23,176 nucleotides of DNA. It comes from Holosporaceae bacterium UBA3830. GTDB lineage: Bacteria; Pseudomonadota; Alphaproteobacteria; UBA3830. Location of the stretch: NCBI GenBank assembly GCA_002393025.1, contig DGIE01000001.1, forward strand, positions 1 through 23,176, read 5' to 3'. Each line of letters opens with the position of its first letter. Positions within the stretch are counted from its first letter, which is position 1. A program made the translations under genes and the position numbers. The notes below the pieces were generated by a model. That model did no database searches, had not been told where the DNA came from, and saw only the letters and a list, made by a program, of their open reading frames with translations. Shown piece after piece: positions 7,016-14,145 of the stretch.

Positions 7016-7043
7016 TTGCTTTGTTGAAATTTGAGTATATAAT
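7016..7043 (+). promoter_or_regulatory. Putative promoter reading into the tRNA-Thr-like sequence
   Basis: A perfect TATAAT (7038-7043) lies 16 nt after TTGCTT (7016-7021; CTTGCT resembles the alphaproteobacterial CTTGAC). The predicted start is near 7050, about 20 nt before the tRNA-like sequence at 7070. Confidence 0.45.
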
Positions 7044-7069
7044 ACAGTCATTATTGATATATATCGATA

Positions 7070-7128
7070 GTCGGATTAACTGATTCGTAATCAGTAGGTC
7101 GGAGGTTCGACTCCTCTTTTCGGCACCA
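7070..7128 (+). tRNA. tRNA-Thr(CGT) lacking its D arm, or the 3' tRNA fragment left by integration
   Basis: From 7079 the sequence is textbook tRNA-Thr: anticodon stem ACTGA/TCAGT, loop TTCGTAA with anticodon CGT, 5-nt variable loop AGGTC, T arm GGAGG-TTCGACT-CCTCT, acceptor strand TTTCGGC, discriminator A and encoded CCA (7126-7128). No D arm (GCTCAGTTGGTAGAGC-like) precedes it, and the fully complementary GCCGAAA is absent. GTCGGAT at 7070-7076 can pair with TTTCGGC (six pairs including two G-U, one U-U mismatch), and TA (7077-7078) matches the usual bases 8-9. So it is either a pseudo-tRNA that has lost bases 10-26, or an attachment-site fragment whose 5' flank pairs by chance. I favour the attachment site. 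Confidence 0.5.
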
Positions 7129-7258
7129 CTTCTTTTGTATCAAGGGGGTATTGTTTTTTCTGTATTGCCTAGTTGTCGCTTTTCTAATAAAACGCCAATA
7201 AGCCCCTTTCGTAAGCAGCCTTCTTCTACTTATCTATCGGTCTGTTCTAATTTTGTTT

Positions 7259-9598
7259 CTAGTTTAAATTTTTCTCAAGCACAGATGGGACTATTGACTG
7301 TTCTAAGGCCACCTTAAGAACTTCATCCACGACTTCCGCCTTAACTATCTCAAGTTCATCGAGAATGCACTTTGGAATATCCTGCAAATCCGACTCATTT
7401 GCTTTTGGAATCACAACCGTCTTGATGCCGCCTCTGTGAGCAGCCAGCAATTTCTCTTTTAACCCTCCGATCGGAAGAACTCTGCCTCGCAACGTAATTT
7501 CTCCCGTCATGGCGACGTCTCTTCTGATAGGAATTGAAGTCAAACTGGATACCAAACTGGTAACCATTGCAACACCTGCGGATGGACCGTCTTTCGGGGT
7601 AGCTCCCTCTGGAACATGAACGTGAATATCACTTTCTTCAAACACTTTCGAATCGATACCAAAGGTTTTTGCACGAGATCGAACAAAACTTATTGCCGCC
7701 TGAATAGACTCCTGCATGACATCACCAAGCTTTCCCGTAAGAATGGTCTTCCCTTTTCCAGGAACCGACACTGCTTCAATTGAAAGCAACTCTCCGCCGA
7801 CCTCAGTCCAAGCTAATCCCGTGACGATTCCGACTAAATTTTTATCCTCGATATCCTGTCGTTTAAACTTCTCTATCCCTGCATATTTTTCCAAGTTTTT
7901 GAGATCAATTGAAACCGTATTTAATTCTTCATTCTCGGTTAACTCTTTCACGACTTTGCGAGCAATTTTTGCAATTTCTCTCTCTAGATTTCTAACACCG
8001 GCCTCTCGGGTATAATCACGAATTAACTTCATAATGGCGTCATCAGATATCATCAGCTCCGAAGCTTTCAAACCATTTTCCTTCATTTGTTTCGGAACCA
8101 AATGCCTCTTGGCTATCTCCAATTTTTCCATTTCCGTGTATCCGGAAAGCTTTATGATCTCCAGCCTATCCAGCAAAGGACTCGGCATATCATAGCTGTT
8201 AGCGGTCGTAATAAACATAACGTCGGACAAATCGTAATCGACTTCCAGATAATGATCATTGAAGTTACTGTTTTGCTCCGGATCGAGAACCTCCAGCAAC
8301 GCACTCGCAGGATCACCTTTCCAATCTGATCCTACTTTATCTATTTCATCCAAAAGAAACAACGGATTCGATGATTTTGCTTTCTTCATACTGGAAATGA
8401 TCTTTCCCGGCATAGACCCTATGTAAGTACGACGATGACCTCTGATTTCAGATTCGTCGCGAACACCTCCCAATGAAATCCTCACGTAGTTTCGACCTGT
8501 TGCTTTCGCAATCGATTTAGCCAATGATGTCTTACCAACTCCCGGAGGTCCCATAAAACACAGAATCGATCCCTTGATCTTCCCCACTCTTTTCTGAACG
8601 GATAAAAATTCGAGTATACGCTCTTTAACATTCTCCAATCCATAGTGATCTTCATCCAGAATTTTTTTTGCCTCTTGGAGATCTCTTTTTACATTGGTTT
8701 TTACCTTCCAAGGAATCGTCAGCAACCAATCCAGATAATTTCTTACAACCGTTGCTTCAGGAGACATCGGAGGCATATTCTTCAATTTTTTAAGTTCAGA
8801 TTGAAATTTTTCCCGAGCTTCTTTCGATAACTTGACTTTCTTGGCTTTCTCTTCAAATTCTTTTGTATCGTCAAGGATATAATCGGAATCACCGAGTTCC
8901 TTTTGGATAGCTTTTATCTGCTCATTCAGATAATAATCCTTCTGGCTTTTCTCCATCTGCTTCTTGACTCGATTGCGGATCTTTTTCTCCACGTGAATGA
9001 CATCTATTTCCGCCTCGAGAAATTTCAGTAATTTTTCGAATCTGCGCATAATATTCGTGTCTTCCAGAAGGTTCTGCTTATCCTGAACCCTCAAGGTCAA
9101 ATGTGCGGCGATAACATCGATTATGTCATCAGGAGATTGCAAATTTTTTACAGCGTTTATAGTATCCAGCGAAATTCTTTTGTTCAGACGCGAATAGATC
9201 TCGAACTGTTCTAAAACCATCCGGCTGTAAGCTTCAACCTCGACTTTATTATAATTTTCTTTCTCTAAAATCTCACATTTTCCTGAAGAATACCCATTTT
9301 CTTCTCTGTAATCAAAGACTTTTACCCGATCCATTCCGTCAACGAGGATTTTTACCGAACCATCCGGAAGATTAAGCATTTGAAGAATATTTCCCAATAC
9401 ACCGATGTGATACAGGTCATCAAACCCCGGCTCTTCATCCTGTACGTTCTTTTGAGTAAGGAAAATGACTTTCTTTTCCTGATCCATTGCCGCTTCCAAC
9501 GCTTTTATGGACCTAGATCTTCCTACAAATAAGGGAATAACCACATGAGGAAATATGACTATGTCTCTTACAGTCAGAACAGGATAACTATTTTTCAA
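7259..9598 (-). CDS. lon: Lon ATP-dependent protease
   Basis: A 779-aa LonA protease, near the usual length. The N-terminal LON domain (YPVLTVRDIVIFPHVVIPLFVGR) is followed by a helical region and an AAA+ module with Walker A GPPGVGKT and Walker B LFLLDEIDK. The C-terminal Ser-Lys peptidase has KDGPSAGVAM (catalytic Ser) and LRGRVLPIGGLKEK (catalytic Lys). The start is a TTG at 9598: the clpX stop lies in frame four codons upstream, and AGGAG overlapping that stop sits 6 nt before the TTG. It degrades misfolded and regulatory cytosolic proteins. It is coupled to clpX, an order common in proteobacteria. The hup gene that often follows lon is absent; the tRNA-Thr remnant and the island lie there instead. 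Confidence 0.97.
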   Translation of the reverse strand: MKNSYPVLTVRDIVIFPHVVIPLFVGRSRSIKALEAAMDQEKKVIFLTQKNVQDEEPGFDDLYHIGVLGNILQMLNLPDGSVKILVDGMDRVKVFDYREENGYSSGKCEILEKENYNKVEVEAYSRMVLEQFEIYSRLNKRISLDTINAVKNLQSPDDIIDVIAAHLTLRVQDKQNLLEDTNIMRRFEKLLKFLEAEIDVIHVEKKIRNRVKKQMEKSQKDYYLNEQIKAIQKELGDSDYILDDTKEFEEKAKKVKLSKEAREKFQSELKKLKNMPPMSPEATVVRNYLDWLLTIPWKVKTNVKRDLQEAKKILDEDHYGLENVKERILEFLSVQKRVGKIKGSILCFMGPPGVGKTSLAKSIAKATGRNYVRISLGGVRDESEIRGHRRTYIGSMPGKIISSMKKAKSSNPLFLLDEIDKVGSDWKGDPASALLEVLDPEQNSNFNDHYLEVDYDLSDVMFITTANSYDMPSPLLDRLEIIKLSGYTEMEKLEIAKRHLVPKQMKENGLKASELMISDDAIMKLIRDYTREAGVRNLEREIAKIARKVVKELTENEELNTVSIDLKNLEKYAGIEKFKRQDIEDKNLVGIVTGLAWTEVGGELLSIEAVSVPGKGKTILTGKLGDVMQESIQAAISFVRSRAKTFGIDSKVFEESDIHVHVPEGATPKDGPSAGVAMVTSLVSSLTSIPIRRDVAMTGEITLRGRVLPIGGLKEKLLAAHRGGIKTVVIPKANESDLQDIPKCILDELEIVKAEVVDEVLKVALEQSIVPSVLEKNLN

Positions 9599-9607
9599 AA
9601 CTATCTC

Positions 9608-10855
9608 CTAAGCAATATCTGTTTTTACTTCGCAGTATTTTAATATAGGTTGGCTGTTTCCATCAATAACTTCTTTCGTAATAATGACTTCCTCAAGGTT
9701 TTTCATAGACGGAAGCTCGTACATTATATCAAGTAAAATGGATTCCATTATGGATCGCAAACCTCTTGCTCCTGTCTTTCGTTCCAGAGCCAACTTTGCA
9801 ATACTATGTATGGCTTCGTCAGTGAATGTTAAGGTAACTCCTTCCATGCTGAACAGCTTTTGATATTGTTTCACCAGTGCATTCTTTGGCTCAGTTAAAA
9901 TGGAAACTAAAGCGACTTCATCCAAATCATTCAGCGTTGCAATGACAGGCAACCTTCCGACAAATTCCGGAATCAAACCATATTTCAGCAAATCTTCCGG
10001 CTCAACCTTCGAAAAAATTTCACCTAACTTTTTATCTTCTTTTGCTTTAATTTGTGCCTCAAACCCGATGGAAGTCTTCGTCCCTCTCGCTTCAATGATC
10101 TTTTCTAAACCTGCAAAAGCTCCTCCACATATAAATAGAATATTTGTCGTATTAACATGCAAGAATTCTTGTTGTGGGTGCTTTCTACCGCCTTGAGGAG
10201 GAACAGATGACACCGTACCTTCCATGATTTTCAGCAAAGCCTGCTGAACTCCTTCACCCGAAACGTCCCTCGTAATGGAAGGATTGTCAGATTTTTTCGA
10301 AATCTTATCGATCTCATCTATATAGACAATACCTTTTTGTGCTCTTTCAACATTATAGTCCGCTGCTTGCAGCAATTTCAAAATGATATTCTCGACATCT
10401 TCACCGACATATCCTGCTTCCGTAAGAGTCGTTGCGTCCGCCATTGTAAAAGGAACATCAATTATCTTAGCCAAAGTCTGTGCGAGTAAAGTTTTTCCTG
10501 TGCCAGTCGGACCTATCAGCAAAATATTGGATTTCGAAAGTTCCACATCTGTGCTTTTCGCACCGCAAGCCAATCTTTTATAATGGTTGTATATAGCCAC
10601 CGATAGGACTTTCTTAGCTTTATCCTGTCCGATTATGTAATCGTTTAAAGTCTTACAAATTTCTTTAGGAGACGGCAGCTCATTATTTTTCTTTAAAGAA
10701 TCCGCCGGTTCAGCATCGGAGATTATTCCAGCACATAACTCAATGCATTCATCGCATATATATACAGTAGGACCAACAATAAGCTTCTTTACTTCATGCT
10801 GGGTCTTACCGCAAAATGAACAACGCAAAGTGCCATCTCTATCTGATCTCTCCAT
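9608..10855 (-). CDS. clpX: ClpX, ATPase subunit of ClpXP protease
   Basis: A 415-aa AAA+ unfoldase. The N-terminal C4 zinc-binding domain has Cys at 12, 15, 34 and 37 (CSFC ... CDEC). Walker A is GPTGTGKT, Walker B IVYIDEIDK, and the pore-loop region EAGYVGEDVE is conserved, as is the C-terminal small domain (LERKTGARGLRSIMESILLD). ATG 10855 has AGGAG 6 nt upstream. It recognises tagged substrates, unfolds them and feeds them to ClpP. The usual neighbour clpP is not upstream: lnt lies there, after a 116-nt gap that should hold a clpX promoter, although I saw no clear one. The lon start follows 9 nt after its stop. Confidence 0.97.
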   Translation of the reverse strand: MERSDRDGTLRCSFCGKTQHEVKKLIVGPTVYICDECIELCAGIISDAEPADSLKKNNELPSPKEICKTLNDYIIGQDKAKKVLSVAIYNHYKRLACGAKSTDVELSKSNILLIGPTGTGKTLLAQTLAKIIDVPFTMADATTLTEAGYVGEDVENIILKLLQAADYNVERAQKGIVYIDEIDKISKKSDNPSITRDVSGEGVQQALLKIMEGTVSSVPPQGGRKHPQQEFLHVNTTNILFICGGAFAGLEKIIEARGTKTSIGFEAQIKAKEDKKLGEIFSKVEPEDLLKYGLIPEFVGRLPVIATLNDLDEVALVSILTEPKNALVKQYQKLFSMEGVTLTFTDEAIHSIAKLALERKTGARGLRSIMESILLDIMYELPSMKNLEEVIITKEVIDGNSQPILKYCEVKTDIA

Positions 10856-10922
10856 AACATTCTCCTATCAACTAGTTCTTATTTAATATTCTCATCAATA
10901 TTCAAATAAATCATTAATTTCA

Positions 10923-10936
10923 TAAAAATATTTTTA
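10923..10936. repeat. 14-bp A/T palindrome between lnt and clpX
   Basis: TAAAAATATTTTTA is a perfect self-complementary sequence in the 116-nt gap between lnt and clpX. It contains no G or C, so it is not a normal intrinsic terminator. It could be a binding site or chance in AT-rich DNA. Confidence 0.2.
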
Positions 10937-10971
10937 CGTTCCATCTACTTTCTCTTTAACAAAAAAGTATC

Positions 10972-12540
10972 CTACTGTTTTAATTTCATTTTATCCACAA
11001 AAAATTTTCGATAAAAAGTTTTTTCGATCTTTTTCGGGACATAAAAATCCATAACTCCCACTTTGTCGGCACCCAGCATGTCCACTTTTCGTCCGTAAGC
11101 ATCAAAAACGGCACTAATTCCGAAATTTGTCACCCGCACCAGAGGAATTCCTTCCTCTATCGCCCTCGCTCTTACTATATTCAGATGTTGAACCAGCTCT
11201 GACGTATGCCCGAACCAAGCGTCATTAGTAACATTAACTATCACGTCGACATCAGTGTCTTTACTCGAAATAAATTCACCTGAAAATATCGCTTCGTAAC
11301 ATATGGTAAGAGCTATTTTCAGCCCTTTCAGATCAATCACATTGGAATTTTTTCCGATAGCAAAATCTCCAATGCTATTTGCTATCGGAGCAAAAATTTT
11401 CGGAATAAAATTCCTAAACGGAATATATTCTCCGAAAGGGACAAGATGTTTCTTATCATAATTCACAATGTTTTTTCCGAATTCATCCAAAACAACTACG
11501 CTGTTATACACGTTTCCGCTGAAAGAATCCTTTCTCACTGCCCCTGCCAACAAATATCCGTCACTCGGTACAACAGTAGCTAATTTTTTGGTCAAAATTT
11601 TAGATTTATCCGTAAATAAATAAGGAATACTTGCTTCAGGCCAAATTACAAAATCAGGAGACCAATTTTTGCTGTCAGATTCCATCTGACTCAAGTTCAG
11701 ATATAAATTCAGGTTATCGGAAGCTAGAGATCTATTCATTTTATTTTTTTGATGAATGCTTCCCTGCACACATCTGACTTTGTAATCCGTAAATTCACTT
11801 GGATTTTTCGGAATCCTAAAAAAACCGAACAGAAACAAAGAAACAAGCAGTACAAGTACGACACCTACTGCCTCATAACTCTTTTTCAAATTTATCCGAC
11901 GCCAATAAAATCCCGCTCCCATTATGCAGCCAACCATCAAGGTAAAAAATGTCTGTCCGTATATTCCCCAAATACTGAACGCCTGCATAAACTCCTGGCT
12001 CCCACTCCAAACATATCCGGGCAGTGCCCAAGGAAATCCAGGGGCATAATGTCCGAAAAAATACATTATGAAAAAATTGAGGACAGAAAACACAAGCGCG
12101 GCATTCCAGACATTATTACAGTAAAATCTTTTTGTGATATATACAGGCATTAACAACGGAATCGACAAATAGGTCGGAATTGCAACCAATGCAAGCGGAA
12201 TCAACATCCAGTGCAGCCTGAGATCAATGGTCAAAGGATAGACCAGCCAGTATAAAGCACTGATGAAATAAAAAAGCCAATAGACGAAACCATTGGCAAG
12301 TAGTGATTTCCCTTCATGCTCGAAAATTTTGCTGAAAAAAAAACCGAAAGCAATAATAAATGGCAATCCGTTCAGAAATCGGAAATACCCCAGACAACTA
12401 CTCCCAACCTCAAAACAATCGGAAAAAACAAAACTCGATGCGGATAATACCCCTAATGTGGCGAATATTAAATACCCTCTAAATTTAGGATTTATATTCA
12501 ACCACAAAGAAAAAACTTGCCGCACACCGCCGCTAAACAT
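10972..12540 (-). CDS. lnt: Apolipoprotein N-acyltransferase
   Basis: A 522-aa inner-membrane enzyme that adds the third acyl chain to lipoproteins. The N-terminal half has about six to seven hydrophobic segments (for example GYLIFATLGVLSASSFVF; VGVVLVLLVSLFLFGFF). The C-terminal half is a nitrilase-type domain facing the periplasm. The Glu-Lys-Cys catalytic triad is visible in WPEASIPY (Glu), DKKHLVPFGEY (Lys) and LTICYEAIF (Cys). The start is ATG 12540, or a GTG directly before it (12543); neither has a good ribosome-binding site, so coupling to the Dcd-like gene 15 nt upstream is likely. The bamE-like lipoprotein encoded nearby would be one of its substrates. Confidence 0.95.
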   Translation of the reverse strand: MFSGGVRQVFSLWLNINPKFRGYLIFATLGVLSASSFVFSDCFEVGSSCLGYFRFLNGLPFIIAFGFFFSKIFEHEGKSLLANGFVYWLFYFISALYWLVYPLTIDLRLHWMLIPLALVAIPTYLSIPLLMPVYITKRFYCNNVWNAALVFSVLNFFIMYFFGHYAPGFPWALPGYVWSGSQEFMQAFSIWGIYGQTFFTLMVGCIMGAGFYWRRINLKKSYEAVGVVLVLLVSLFLFGFFRIPKNPSEFTDYKVRCVQGSIHQKNKMNRSLASDNLNLYLNLSQMESDSKNWSPDFVIWPEASIPYLFTDKSKILTKKLATVVPSDGYLLAGAVRKDSFSGNVYNSVVVLDEFGKNIVNYDKKHLVPFGEYIPFRNFIPKIFAPIANSIGDFAIGKNSNVIDLKGLKIALTICYEAIFSGEFISSKDTDVDVIVNVTNDAWFGHTSELVQHLNIVRARAIEEGIPLVRVTNFGISAVFDAYGRKVDMLGADKVGVMDFYVPKKIEKTFYRKFFVDKMKLKQ

Positions 12541-12555
12541 CACTACATATAATAA

Positions 12556-13077
12556 CTATTTCAGAAAATCTTGGTACATCTTCGATGCAACCGGTCCCAC
12601 AGAATTCTGATAACGTCCATCATACTTTTTCACATCCCCGGAGACCTCCCAAAAAGTCACCTGTCCGATCTGCATTCCGGGATATACGGTCACTGGCTGA
12701 ACAGCATTCAACTGCAAGGTCACCTGTCCGATAGCCCCAACATCAATTAAATCTGCTGTAATATTGATAAATAACCCTAAACGCCCTATAGAAGAACGTC
12801 CTCTGATAACGGGAACAAAGTAATCGCTGCCGATCACCTCTTTTGTATGTCCCAAGTAAACAGTCCCCGGTGCCAAAGTCAGCCCTTCTTCAGGAATCTC
12901 CAGCTCTCTAGCCGAATTTTCTTTTTTCACATCCAACACATAGTCATTGTAAACCAACAGCTTGTTGCCCAAGGTAAAGTTATATGAATTTGGATTCAAC
13001 TGATCTCTGTTAAACGGATCAATAATTATTTTTTTCTCTTCGTAATTTTTTAAAATTTCGCTACCAGTTAAAATCAT
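12556..13077 (-). CDS. dcd: dCTP deaminase/dUTPase-family protein A (catalytic Glu replaced by Gln)
   Basis: A 173-aa protein of the Dcd/Dcd-Dut trimeric fold. ATG 13077 has GGGGGAG 8 nt upstream, so the open stretch upstream is not translated. Conserved parts are LNPNSYNFTLG near the N-terminus, the phosphate-binding RGRSSIGRLGL, ADLIDVGAIG and PGMQIGQVTFWE. In family members such as the Methanocaldococcus Dcd-Dut the segment after IDxGFxG reads TLEI, with Glu as the general base; here it is VTLQLNA, with Gln. The protein may therefore be unable to deaminate alone, or be a regulatory or partner subunit. A second paralogue lies 16 nt upstream. The function is dUMP/dUTP supply or control by family; the exact reaction is uncertain. 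Confidence 0.85.
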   Translation of the reverse strand: MILTGSEILKNYEEKKIIIDPFNRDQLNPNSYNFTLGNKLLVYNDYVLDVKKENSARELEIPEEGLTLAPGTVYLGHTKEVIGSDYFVPVIRGRSSIGRLGLFINITADLIDVGAIGQVTLQLNAVQPVTVYPGMQIGQVTFWEVSGDVKKYDGRYQNSVGPVASKMYQDFLK

Positions 13078-13093
13078 GTTTGTTACTCCCCCT

Positions 13094-13621
13094 TTATTTC
13101 TCAACAAATTCTTTATAAATTTCACTGGATTTTGCTGATGAAAACTTATTGTATTTCCCATCATAGAGCATCTCTCTGTCCCCAGAGGTTTCCCAGAAAG
13201 ACACCTGCCCTATTCTCATCATAGGATAGATTCTCACCGGCTGAACCGCTTTCAGCTCCAGAGTCCAACGGTGAGCAGATCCCAAATTTCCTAAATCTGC
13301 GGTAATTTGCAGGAACAGCCCCAGCCTTCCCAAGGAAGACTTTCCTATCAACAACGGAACAAATTCCTTGCTACCTATTTCCTCATAGGTATTCGCCAAA
13401 TAGGTTTTGTTAGGAGACAGAACATAACCATCATCATTGAATTCTATCTCATGATATGATGTCTGTTTTTTAGGATCCACAGGCACATCATCAAGTTCCA
13501 GTAATTTTCTGTCAATGCGATAATCATAACTGTTGGGATTCAGCATGTTCTCATCGAAAGGAGAAATACAAATCTTTCCGTTTCTTACGCCTTCTAAAAT
13601 CTTTTGATAAGTCAATATCAT
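13094..13621 (-). CDS. dCTP deaminase/dUTPase-family protein B (paralogue keeping the Glu)
   Basis: A 175-aa paralogue of the next gene; the two share LNPNSY, the SSxGRLGLF core, ITADL, AVQPV and IGQVxFWExSGD. ATG 13621 is chosen because GAGG lies 7 nt upstream; a GTG two codons earlier would sit on the ribosome-binding site. Here the catalytic-type Glu is present (WTLELKA), but other conserved positions differ: GKSS instead of GRSS, and GNLGSAHR where the family has a D-x-G-F-x-G loop. It is the first gene of the run dcdB-dcdA-lnt-clpX-lon and is divergent from bamE. Active sites of this family form between subunits, so a mixed trimer with protein A is a reasonable hypothesis. Confidence 0.8.
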   Translation of the reverse strand: MILTYQKILEGVRNGKICISPFDENMLNPNSYDYRIDRKLLELDDVPVDPKKQTSYHEIEFNDDGYVLSPNKTYLANTYEEIGSKEFVPLLIGKSSLGRLGLFLQITADLGNLGSAHRWTLELKAVQPVRIYPMMRIGQVSFWETSGDREMLYDGKYNKFSSAKSSEIYKEFVEK

Positions 13622-13693
13622 TAACACACCTCACGATAGTACATTAAATATATATGAAAATTCAGATTTTTCTATAGAGTCGCGTGAAATTTC

Positions 13694-13722
13694 TTGAAAA
13701 TTATCAATCCAGCAACTAAACT
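13694..13722 (+). promoter_or_regulatory. Putative promoter of the bamE-glycosyltransferase operon
   Basis: TTGAAA (13694-13699), a 17-nt spacer and TAAACT (13717-13722) lie in the 125-nt divergent gap with dcdB. The predicted start near 13729 leaves a short leader, with GGAG 5 nt before the bamE ATG. Confidence 0.4.
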
Positions 13723-13746
13723 GACAAGCGTAATCGTGGAGTTGGT

Positions 13747-14145
13747 ATGCGTTTTGGAAATTATCTTTTGATTTCTTCTTTATTGTTAACCTCATGCGAG
13801 CCGTTTGTAAATTCTCGTGGGAATGTTATAGCCGAAAAACAGTTTGAATCCTTTGTTATCGGGAAAACGACGATGGAGGATGTGTTGGAAAGCTGTGGGA
13901 CACCTTCTCTGCACAAAAATAATTTTACATGGATATATATTGGGGGAAGGTCAGAAGAAACTTCATTCAAAGGTATCGAAATGAAGGATCGCGCAATGGT
14001 ACGGCTGACGTTTAGCGAGAATAAAGTCTTAGCAAATAAAGAAATAGTTAGACCGTCAAACAATGTTTATAATTTCAATGAGGAAACTACTAGCCTTATC
14101 TCCAATAAGGAGGCAGAATCTCTTCTGAGGAGATCTCATGACTGA
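13747..14145 (+). CDS. bamE: BamE-like (SmpA/OmlA) outer-membrane lipoprotein
   Basis: A 132-aa protein with a lipoprotein signal: a short basic start, a hydrophobic stretch (YLLISSLLL) and the lipobox LLTSC with Cys at 17. The mature part follows the SmpA/OmlA pattern: RGNVIAEKQFESFVIGKTTMEDVLESCGTPS, where 'I.G.t...V...lG.P' is the family core, then the aromatic NNFTWIYIGG strand. BamE is an accessory lipoprotein of the BAM complex that inserts beta-barrel proteins; BamA and Skp are encoded further right in this window. GGAG lies 5 nt before ATG 13747. The last 8 nt overlap the following glycosyltransferase gene. Confidence 0.85.
   Translation: MRFGNYLLISSLLLTSCEPFVNSRGNVIAEKQFESFVIGKTTMEDVLESCGTPSLHKNNFTWIYIGGRSEETSFKGIEMKDRAMVRLTFSENKVLANKEIVRPSNNVYNFNEETTSLISNKEAESLLRRSHD

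Larger units (their letters stand above)
1..7128. mobile_element. Integrated genomic island or prophage remnant (left end outside the window)
   Basis: Seen: a complete tyrosine integrase gene (5683-6852) lies about 230 bp from a 3' tRNA-Thr fragment (7079-7128). To its left are small unknown genes, an SNF2 helicase, an IbrA/IbrB pair, an HTH protein and a PD-(D/E)XK nuclease; to its right housekeeping genes begin at once. Known: integrases often recombine into the 3' end of tRNA genes, leaving an intact tRNA at one end and a 3' fragment at the other. Inference: the fragment is the right attachment site and the intact tRNA-Thr lies beyond base 1. The left boundary is unknown, and the nuclease gene at 1-947 may or may not belong to the element. 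No structural phage genes are visible. Confidence 0.5.

Noticed and set aside
7142..7160. Terminator after the tRNA-like sequence (CAA...TTG followed by six T)
   Set aside because: The stem would have only three pairs around a G-rich loop, too weak for an intrinsic terminator.
11749..12153. 134-codon plus-strand frame within lnt
   Set aside because: Lnt is complete on the other strand with its catalytic residues; the antisense frame has no start signal or recognisable motif.
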